The notes beneath the pieces were generated by a model, which was not told the origin of the DNA, made no database searches, and saw only the letters and a program-made list of their open reading frames with translations. A DNA stretch of 64,000 nt, from assembly GCA_001600635.1 (NCBI GenBank), contig BCKL01000023.1, positions 62,001 through 126,000 on the forward strand. Direction: 5' to 3'. The position numbers and the translations under genes are program-made. This DNA is from Leucosporidium creatinivorum. Its lineage: Eukaryota > Basidiomycota > Microbotryomycetes > Leucosporidiales > Leucosporidiaceae. Of the stretch, positions 56,056-64,000 are shown one piece after another (position 1 is the first letter of the stretch; each line of letters opens with the position of its first letter).

Positions 56056-57256
56056 ATGGACGTCGACATGCCCCCCGCCCCTGCAGCTCCCATCGCTAGC
56101 ACATCTACCACAGCAGCAGCACCAGCGCCCACACCAGTAGCTCCAGCGCCCGGCCGCCGCGCCAAACTCACGGAAGAAGCCCTCCTCGCCGCCTCGCGCA
56201 AGGTCATCAAAGTGCTCTCACCTCAATCGCTGCAGCAGTCGTTCAGCGAGATAGCCGCGGTCTTCGAGTCGTCGGAGGTGTACGGACCGGTAGAGGGGAA
56301 GCAGCAGTTTGAGTTGCTTGTGGGAGGACTGAAGGGGATTGTGGAGAGGCATTGGGGGGAGGGGATCCCTGTAGGTCCTCTTGTTCGCCCTCCACACCGA
56401 ACGATGGCTAATGATTCGGATGATACAGCTCGCCTGGGCAGATATGTGCGAGCGCTACTCATTCATCGAGCGCGCCAACGAGCTGGATGTGGTGGTCGAA
56501 AAGGCAAAGCAGGCGAAGAAGGAGGGTGCACAGCCGAGGAATCTGTACCAGTGCGCTACTCTCTACTCCCTCTTGAGCCGCCTAGCCGAGCTGACCCCCC
56601 TGCGTGTGCTCACCGAACAGACTCGGCGCCGACGGTCAGATCACGATTCCAAACTCTACGATCCCCGTGCTCCGTTCTGCTGCAGCAGAGCTACGAGCCA
56701 AGAGGCTAGCTGTACGTCCCTCCTTTTCCCTCTCTCTCTCTCTCCCTCTGCCTCCCCGCCGAAGCTGACGGCCCTCGGACCGAAACAGCTCGCCGAACAG
56801 AACCTGGCGACCTACGAGCGGATCGCCAAGAGCCAGAAGACGGTGGAGCGGATGGAGGGACAGCTGAAGGACATTTTGGATGATTTCGCTAAGGTTCGTC
56901 CTTCGTTCTTCCTCTCGCCGACTGGCTCTCGCTGACTTCTTCCCTCCTCCTCGCTGCTCCCCTCCTCCCCTCCCCTCCTTCTCCCTCCCATCCTTCACTC
57001 CTCCTGATCTCTCTCTCTCTCGCCCCCCTGCTCTGCCCTCCTACGCCGCCGACCCTCGTACGCCGCCGACCCTCGTCCACTCTCACTTCTACCCCGCCCG
57101 CTCTACACCCGAACCACGACCGCCCTCGCCCCTCCTTCCCTCTCGCCTCGCTTCGCTCGCCTCAAACAGTCGATGCAAATCCTCACCACCATCGACGACG
57201 AAGCGATCGCCGCATTGCAGGAGAGGTTGTTGGAGGGGGTGCCGGTGGATGCATGA
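56056..57256 (+). CDS. NNF1: Kinetochore MIS12-complex subunit Nnf1 (PMF1-like)
   Basis: Predicted subunit of the Mis12/MIND complex linking inner kinetochore to Ndc80. Five exons, about 245 residues. After a Pro/Ala-rich start (MDVDMPPAPAAPIAS) comes the Nnf1 domain: VIKVLSPQSLQQSFSEIAAV, QQFELLVGGLKGIVERHWGE, then WADMCERYSFIERANELDVV and VEKAKQAKKEG, matching the conserved W-x-x-hydrophobic/Leu-Asn-x-Leu-Asp pattern of Nnf1/PMF1. A loop GADGQITIPNSTIPVLRSA leads to a coiled coil (LAEQNLATYERIAKSQKTVE, RMEGQLKDILDDFAK). End IDDEAIAALQERLLEGVPVD. The last donor (56,894) is GTTCGT. Identification is by pattern from memory. Confidence 0.78.
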
Positions 57257-57703
57257 TGGGGCCGGAGTCGGCCGAGCTGGCAAGGTCGGAGGGGGCGCAT
57301 TGGGAGGTGGATTGGGATTGGTGGTGAAAGGAGGGAAGTGTAGTATCAGTAATGCGGTCTTGTTGTTCCTATTGCTCGACCTGGCGGGGAGGCGAGAGGA
57401 GAGGAACGAGGAGAGAGGGGAGGGAGTGGAGGGAGTCGCGGGAGTCAAAGGAGTCCGGGCTTGCGCTCGTGTTCAAGTGAGTGATGAGAGAGAGTCGGAG
57501 ACTCTCCGGGATCCTTGGACGTGCTCTCAGAAGCTTCAGAGCAAACAGCGGAACTTCAAGCTGGAGTCTGAGCCCGAGAACGCCATTGCCGAGCGCGCTT
57601 TCCTCTCTTCTCCCACCCTTCAAGTCTAATGGGGATCATACAACATCCTAGACCTGCACTGCCTCTTCCTCTCCACCCTACAACCCAACTACCGACCCTA
57701 GTA
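57257..57703. other. Convergent intergenic region
   Basis: 447 bases between the stops of NNF1 and MED8. No gene supported. Confidence 0.4.
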
Positions 57704-58593
57704 TCAATCCACCACGATCATCTCCGTCCCCTGCTCCTGCCCCTGCGGGGCTTTCCTCCTCCTCTCCCGCTCGGCAGTAACATGTGCCGGAGCCCTCCCC
57801 GTCCTCTGAAAGTTGGCCACCTCCTGAAGACTCCATTTCCTCCTCTCCCTCGCCTCCTTCTGCTTCTCCTCCTCGGCTTTCCTCCTCCTCTCTTCTTCGG
57901 TCTGCTCCTCCTCCTCCTCATGATCGTCTACCTCGACTCGACCGCGCCAGTCCCATTCTTCGCCTTCGTGCTGTTCTTTCAGCGATGCGATGAGGGATGC
58001 GGCGGAGCTGGTGAGGGCCGAATGGGCGGCGAGGGCGGCGGAGGAGGTGCTGGGGTCTGTGAAGGACGAGGGAAGGGATGCGAGGAGAGAGGCGAGGTGT
58101 GCTTCGACTGGCGGAGTCTGTAGTCATGTATTGGCGTTAGCTCGGCTCAGCAACGGCGAAGAGCCGCGAGAGAGCAGCGAGGGCGCACCTGTTTCGTCCT
58201 CAACAACATCCCTACTAACCAATCCTGCTGCTCTTCCACCCCTACAGCAGGGACGACCAAGCTGCCCTCCCACCTCTCCCTCTTCTCATCCCTCCCTCGA
58301 TCCTCCTTCCTCCTCTCCACCTCTCGCGGGTCGCCTACGCTCGACAGCAGGGAGCTCAAGCTGGAGAAATGGGATAGCAGGAGGTTGTACCGCGATAGCA
58401 AGTCAGGGTAAGGGAGGATTCCTGGGTTCTGAGAGGTGGGCTCTGGCGTCGAGAGCGAGAGGTAGTGCAGTTGGGAGAGGAGGGTCGAGAGGGCGTCGAT
58501 GAGGTGTACCAGTTTCGAGCGGACGGCGTCCAGGTGCTGTGGCAGCTGAATAGACTGAGCTGCAGAACGGGGCGGCAACGGGGCGAGCGACAT
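57704..58593 (-). CDS. MED8: Mediator complex subunit 8 (Med8)
   Basis: Mediator head-module subunit. Two exons, about 265 residues, one intron (58,108-58,189 approx.). N-terminal helices MSLAPLPPRSAAQSIQLPQH, LDAVRSKLVHLIDALSTLLS, then ILPYPDLLSRYNLLLSHFSS and LSSLLSSVG match the Med8 pattern of a helix, a Trp/Tyr-P-x-L-x-x-x-x-N-x-L-L segment and a serine-leucine repeat. WLVGMLLRTKQ joined to TPPVEAHLASLL resembles the conserved LLRTKLEPEVE block. The C-terminus is an acidic/basic coiled coil (EEEEEQTEEERRKAEEEKQK) ending TEMIVVD. Family assignment is by pattern and would benefit from a profile search. Confidence 0.72.
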
Positions 58594-59076
58594 GCTACAG
58601 AGAGCGACGAGGAGGATGAACAGGGAGGGAGAGCCGGGTCGAGCTGGAAATTGGCGGTTTAGGTCGAGACTGATGGTGAGCAGAGCAGTTTGGACCTGTA
58701 CGGGTCCTATTTAGCTCAGCTTAGCCCAGAAAGCCGCTCGCTGCTTTGCAGTACATCAACTCGCCAATCTCGGACTTCCTGCGAACGGCGAAGACGCCCC
58801 CTCGCCGAGCACTGAAGTAGGCAGGACTGACACCACGCCGGTAAGCTAGAAGAATGCTCTGATCAATCGAAGTCCTCCGGAAGCCTCGCCTAGCTCCTCG
58901 AACGTCAACAATTCCTCGCGAGCCCTCTCAGCGAAGGCGAGCGACCTCTCGAGGACGGCTACAAATGCGATGCTGAGCGAGTTGAGTAGCGAAAGTGAGC
59001 TACAACACGTGTAGCAGTACAGCCATGTTCAATCGCGATGGGTGCAAGTGGCAGAGACTCCGTCGGCGACGAAAGC
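58594..59076. other. Intergenic: MED8 upstream region and MYND-B 3' flank
   Basis: 483 bases. No gene seen. The MYND-B stop at 59,077 overlaps a GTGAGC donor-like sequence, so an additional small exon could lie here. Confidence 0.35.
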
Positions 59077-61303
59077 TCACCCTGACGATCGACCGAGACG
59101 CTGACATACGGGCTTATGAGCCTTCCAGCCGCTCTTCTGGCAGACCGCGTTGCAGTAGCGGGTTACTGCAAGTAGATGGGGTCAGCTTGGGTGTCGTGTG
59201 GGTCAGTAGCGATGGCGTGGGCGAGAGCGCTCGACGAGAGCCGACTCGGAGGGGAGAGGAGGGCGAGAAGGCTCACCATGACAGCCACCGCACTTCAATA
59301 CCACTGCTGGTCTAGATTCACAGAAGTCACAAAGCTCGGGATCTCTTTCAGGGATCTAGATGGGCGAGGAGGAGAGAGAAGCGGGGAGGTCAGCCGTCGG
59401 TCAAGCGAACTTGGGCGCGACTGAGGCAGAGCTAGCATCACTCACAGTCCCAGGATTCTCCTCTTCCCACACCGCCAAGCTCTGCAGCCTATCCTCCAGA
59501 TCCAGCACCCCCTCCCCCGCCAGCCATGCCTCACTCCCCAACTCCCGGTTCATCACTCTGCCCTCCATCTCCCTCTCCATCTCCCCAAAGTGCTCCTTAA
59601 CCAGCTTCCAAAGCATTGCTGGCTTGTTCCATCTAGTCCCCTTCCACGCCTTCCGTAGTCTTGCCCCTACTTCCAACTTCTTGAGCTCCGGTGCGAAGGA
59701 AGAGAGCGTGAGGGGATCGGTATCGAAGCTGAGAAGGAGGGTCAGGAGCAGAAGGAGATGTATGTGGTACGGAAGGGCCGGATAGTCCAAATGGGAAGAG
59801 TCAATGAAGAGTTTGAGGTGGTGCTGGGCGGAGCGGAGGTAGGTCCAGGCGAGGGAGAAGCGCCGCTCGGTGATGAAGTCGAAAGCTGAAGGCGAGTGAA
59901 GTGAGTACAGAGGTCAACGTCAAAAGCGGTATAAACCCGAGCTCACCAATGGCTATCCCACTCTCTGCGACGGTCGAGTGAAGGGCGTGTTTTACGAACC
60001 CCTCAGCTCCGAGTGCGAGGCCCTGTTCGGCGGCAAGGTCAGCGGGGCGCCGAGTCACTCTTCCCGTCCATTTACTCACCTGCGTAGCGTATTTGCAGGC
60101 ACGAAGCTGGTCTTCGTCATCATGGCCGAGGAACAAGTACAAGTAGGTACAATCGCCATGTAAAGGCAAGCTGGCCTCGGCCAAATCACGAGCCTCCTGG
60201 GCTCGGTCGCGCTGGCGCAAATAGTTGAGCTCAAGGATGAGCGCTCCGAGAGATGACTCGCCATCGGTTTGACGAAGAGCGGCCGCCGCTAGCGGTAGCG
60301 CATCGCCGAGAAGTCGGATCGGCGCGTTGGGATGTGGTCGAGGATTGCGCGGCCGGTGAAGGGATGTGGCTTGGTGTCGGGGACGCATAGAGGACCGTCG
60401 ACCATCGAGTGCTCGCAGACAAGGATGAGCTGCACGAGCTTGGTGCCGAACTGCGAAGCGATTCGGCGATCAGTTTCGAGACCTCGGCGATGCTAGCCAC
60501 AAAGGCTGACTCACCACGTAGAAATCCCACGCAACCAATAGCTGGTCAGTCAATTTACGGAACGTCCAATGTCCCATATCGACCAGCACCGCCTCTCCGA
60601 ACCCCGGCTCGGGCCTCGGCGAAGGATCCAGCTCAAACTCCTTCCGAACCAATCCCATCGCCTCCCTCGCTGATGCAGTACTGACCTCCAGACCTGACTG
60701 CTTCTTCTCGTAGTCGTGCGATGCCGTGTAGAGGCTCTGGAAAGCTGCGAGGCGAATATTGCGGTGCGGATGTCGGAAGGCGAACCCCATGAGGGAGCGA
60801 AGATGTTTGGGGCTGTTGAGGACATGGGTACGTCGCTCTCCAGTGAGATTCATGTACGCTTGGAAGGCGGTGCCACGAGTACGTGGTTCTCTGTCGACGA
60901 GGGAAAGGCGAGGGAGGGAAAGCCGAGATGGGAGGAGAAGGAGAGAGTCAGCTAGGGGATAGCCTGCGCTGAGGAAGAGCTTACAATGTGTCTAGACAAG
61001 ACAGGAGGAAGTCGAGCGTCTGGTCGATGTTGATGCCCTGCAGGAAGAAGGAGCGACAGTGAGCGGTGCGCCCGAGACGAAGAGTCTATGGAGAAAGCAG
61101 CACACCATCTTTCTGGTGCTGACCTCTGTAACCGTACAAGCGTGGTTGACTATGAGCACCACGTAAAAGAGTCGAGAATCGTCAAGCTGAAGCCTCCGGC
61201 CGAGAGCCAGAACCGGTTTGGCGACCATGGGAGCCAGCTTAGCCCGCTGATCCTCGCTAGCGCCATTCAAGCCTTGTGCGCCTTCCACCCGTCCTTCTGG
61301 CAT
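59077..61303 (-). pseudogene. MYND-finger paralogue, copy B (5'-truncated, frame interrupted)
   Basis: Paralogue of copies A and C. Retained parts: LAPMVAKPVLALGRRLQLDD, GINIDQTLDFLLSCLDTL, HVLNSPKHLRSLMGFAFRHP, ALPLAAAALRQTDGESSLGA, DCTYLYLFLGHDDEDQ, and a complete MYND finger CDFCESRPAVVLKCGGCH then TRYCNAVCQKSGWKAHKPVC. About 130 N-terminal residues present in A and C are missing. The first in-frame ATG (61,303) lies inside the last exon of copy C, read in another frame. Near 60,345-60,355 the frame changes between KPHPFTGR and NPRPHPNAPIRLL, so this is probably non-functional. Diverged more from A and C than those do from each other. Confidence 0.6.
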
Positions 61304-64000
61304 TGGCGGTTACAGTAGCGCGTGACTGTGAGGGAGAGGAGTCAGCTCGGTCGACTGGCGAGGCAGCTTCGAAGCTGAGCGGCGAGCAAGCGAGACCGAG
61401 AAGCTCACCTTGACAGCGCCCACAGCGGAGAAGCGAGGCCGATGGAGAAGTGCAGAACGCGCAAATGTCGACGCCCCCTTGCCCGGTCTACAATCGACGG
61501 GCGGACGAGTTGAGAGAGAGGGCGAGACAGAGAAGGTCAGCGCTCGGCTCGGCTCGGCTCGGCTCGACTTTCAACTCGACATCAAGCTCAATCTCAGCGC
61601 CGAACTCACCTCACCACGGACCTCCAGCTTCTCCAACGCATCCTCCAGCTTCGTCTGCTGCCCGTTCGTCGGCGCCTCCTTCCCTAACCTGCCGAACACC
61701 GGCTCCCACTCCGCTAACGCCTCGTCAAAGTGCTCCTCGATCAGCCGCCAACACATCTGCGGAAGGTTATAGCTCGTGGTCCGCCACGCCTTGTTGACCT
61801 TATCACACATCCTTGCTAGCTGAAGGAGGTCCCCCAAGTTCTCGAACGTGAGATGCCCCAGACCTCCGCGCGCTTCGTCGAGCACGAGCATGATAGGGAG
61901 GAGTTGATGGATGACTTCTCGGAGGTTATGAGTATCTGGAGGTGAGAAGTCGATGCAGTGTGCGAGGTGGGTGAGGGTAGTGTTGAGGTATTTCCACGCC
62001 TTCTTGAGGCTCACTTCATCGGCGTCGGCGATGAGGTCGAGAGCTATCGGAGAAGAGCGAATCAGTGCTGAACGTGCACTGGGTGACAAAAGAGGCACAC
62101 CGAGAACCCTGGTATGTCTTGCTACTGCGTGATGCAGCGCGCGCCTGATCCACAGCGGGATACATTTGAGCTTGAGGCCCTGCGAAGTGCGAGAGCGTAT
62201 AAGTAAGGAGGCCGAGCTCGAGGTGAGAGCCGCGCACCTGCAGAGCGTAGTCGTACGCCTCCAGAGTGTAGATCGTCCTGTACGCGAGGACGAAGTGCAG
62301 GTAGGGGCATTCTGGATGACGAGCGAGGTTCTTCTCGGCCAGCTTCTGCGCTTCGGCGACTTGATTCGTAAGCAGGCAATGGCGGATGTCGATACGCAGT
62401 GCGCCAAGAGAGTCAGGTCCCTCCTTTCGGCGCAGAGCAGCAGCAGCGAGTGGGAAGGTCTCGTTGAGGAACGAGATCGGATGTGCGAGGTCGGGGCGTG
62501 AGCTCGGCTGGCCCGTGAAGGGATGGGGGGAGGAGTCCTTTACGCGCGTTTGGCCATCGTGTACGCCGAATTCGAACCTCATGATGCCGGCTGCCAATTT
62601 GCGACCTACTGGGGCGCGGTCGTGTCAGCTTCCGACCTCGGCGATGACGGAAATGGGTTCGAGAGGCAAGACGTACTGTTTCAATGTCCCAGTCAGGTGC
62701 GCAAAGCCCATCAAGGGTGTCCTCGAACAGATCTTGCCCGTCAGCGGCCATGAGTGCTTCCGAGCGGCCGTTATGCTCCTTGAGCAAAGGGAGGAATTCG
62801 GGGTCGGCCTGCATGATGTTGTAGGCGACTTCTGCTGTCTCCCGCGTCACGACCGTGCCTGGTGGCTTTTACAGGCTGTCTGACAGTCGGTAGAGGCAGC
62901 GAAGACCTTGCAGGCGAGCTTGTCGGAGCGGATGGCGAGTGGTGAAAGCGACGAGGCAGCGAAGGTGTCGAGGGCTCTTCAGCACGTGGGTACCTCGCGC
63001 TTCTGCGAGGTTGACGAATGCGGTGAAGGCTGCGCTGCGGGTTTCTGGGTCTCTGTGGGTCATTGGGAACGAAGGAGAGCGAGAGAAGTGACAGACGGAA
63101 GTAGGAGAGGAGTGAGTCAGTGAATGAGCAACGGGTACTCTGCTGTAGCTCACGAGTTGGTGAAGCATGTCATCAAAAAGCCGAGCGTCTCGTCGACATC
63201 AATACCCTACGAGGGAGAGAAGCGTCGGGGTTAGCGATACGCCGAGACGAGAACGTCCGACGTCGCCAGCATGACACTCACCATCTTGCTGGTCCTGACC
63301 TCCTTCATCCAACAGGCTTGACGAAGTGCCCAAGCAACCCAGTACAGCCGTTCATCACCAGCCTCTAGCCTCCGACCGAGAGCGACGACCGGTTTGGCGA
63401 CGAGAAGGGCCAGCTTGCGCCGTTCGGGACGCGCCGAATGGACGAAGCACTTGCCGATGGAGTGGAGCGCCTTTGCAGAGGCGTCGTCTTGCGATGATGG
63501 CAGGAGCGAAACGAGGAAGGGAACGAATCCATCTGAGGGCCGAGTACGTGACTGTGAGCGCGTAGCGAGATGAGAGAATTATTGAGGGGGGCTACGCACC
63601 GAGAGTCATGAGCTTATTGCAGAGCAGCTTGTCGTGAACGAGACTGTAGAAGAGCATCACCATGCTCGCCGAGAGATCCTGATTCTCGGTCCGAAAGAGC
63701 ACCTCGAGCGTCGGCCCGACAGTGTTGAAGCTCTGTGGGAGGTTGTGTGAGTCATAATTCTTTTGCAGGAAGCACGTCCTGCTGCGATGCTCTCAGCCGG
63801 CTTCTCGTGGCCCCTCACTCACTCTATTAGCCCACTTGTAGAGCGCTTCGTCCTTTCTCGAGCCTGTGCGAGCGAAGGCACATCAGCGCAGCTCAAGGAA
63901 GATCCCTGAGATCCGCTACTACTCACCAAAGCCCAGCTCCCGCAACGTATTCGCCCCGATTACGTGCAGTCTGGTGCGTCGAGCAATCGCTTTGGTAGCG
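61267..64000 (-). pseudogene. MYND-finger paralogue, copy C (partial at window edge, interrupted)
   Basis: Closest relative of copy A. It begins beyond the right edge: LHVIGANTLRELGF, SFNTVGPTLEVLFRTENQDL, KLALLVAKPVVALGRRLEAG, GIDVDETLGFLMTCFTNS, HVLKSPRHLRCLVAFTTRHP. An in-frame TAA at 62,869-62,871 lies between RCLYRLSDSL and KPPGTVVTRETAEV; in copy A the aligned residue is Asn. Downstream: APDWDIET, ETFPLAAAALRRKEG, HPECPYLHFVLAYRTIYTLE, TSYNLPQMCWRLIEEHFDEA, CAFCTSPSASLLRCGRCQ and TRYCNRQCQKDGWKAHKA, then a stop. The last MYND cysteine is missing. Probably non-functional, unless the stop is a sequencing error. Confidence 0.6.
61543..61565 (-). repeat. (GAGCC)n array just upstream of an intron branch site
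   Basis: About five tandem GGCTC units on the + strand. On the sense strand of MYND copy C they run directly into GCGCTGACC, the likely branch site of the intron before the MYND exon. Confidence 0.75.

Noticed and set aside
59077-61303. MYND copy B as a normal gene starting at 61,303
   Set aside because: Its start would lie inside the last exon of copy C in another frame, the N-terminal third of the family is missing, and an internal frame change is present.

Overview
The window looks like gene-dense nuclear DNA from a basidiomycete fungus, most likely a red-yeast-type Pucciniomycotina (Microbotryomycetes such as Rhodotorula, Sporobolomyces or Leucosporidium). This is inferred from GC-rich exons, many 50-100 nt introns (about 15 in URB1 and about 15 in the ABC transporter), mostly GTGAGT/GTRNGT donors, and a near-invariant CTGAC/CTAAC branch site 15-40 nt before the acceptor. 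All eukaryotic gene models below were assembled by eye from exon fragments, so exon edges are approximate. Eighteen ambiguous bases show that this is a draft assembly. I saw no rRNA or tRNA gene, transposon, viral element or CRISPR array.

Layout. 1-6.3 kb: a possible left-edge gene start, an unrecognised low-complexity gene and an ABCD-family peroxisomal half-transporter. 6.6-16.8 kb: an NmrA-like reductase, the ribosome-biogenesis gene URB1, a second NmrA/isoflavone-reductase-like gene and a GNAT acetyltransferase with a very long C/G homopolymer in one intron. 17.2-24.4 kb: a haloacid-dehalogenase-like hydrolase, RPP1 (RNase P/MRP) and, divergent from it, MTR4 (exosome helicase). 25-31.2 kb: an ENTH epsin and a long unrecognised multi-pass membrane protein. 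32.6-40.4 kb: a secreted M28 aminopeptidase, an acyl-protein thioesterase, a mitochondrial hotdog thioesterase and a large disordered protein ending in an NPF motif.

41.2-52.3 kb: two nearly identical F-box-like genes in inverted orientation flank UBC13, a crotonase-family enzyme ending in SKL, malate synthase ending in AKL, and a class I glutamine amidotransferase. 52.6-64 kb: three MYND-finger paralogues (one forward, two reverse) surround NNF1 (kinetochore) and MED8 (Mediator). Each of the three MYND copies appears disrupted in a different way, and the two reverse copies are joined by what looks like a deletion junction.

Functional themes. URB1, RPP1 and MTR4 all act in rRNA/RNA maturation. 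The ABCD transporter, the SKL-tailed crotonase and malate synthase belong to peroxisomal fatty-acid use and the glyoxylate shunt. The main points of interest are the decaying MYND cluster, the mirrored F-box copies, repeat arrays inside introns at splice signals, a recurring GTTCGT donor class, and a small last exon of malate synthase that alone carries its peroxisomal signal.
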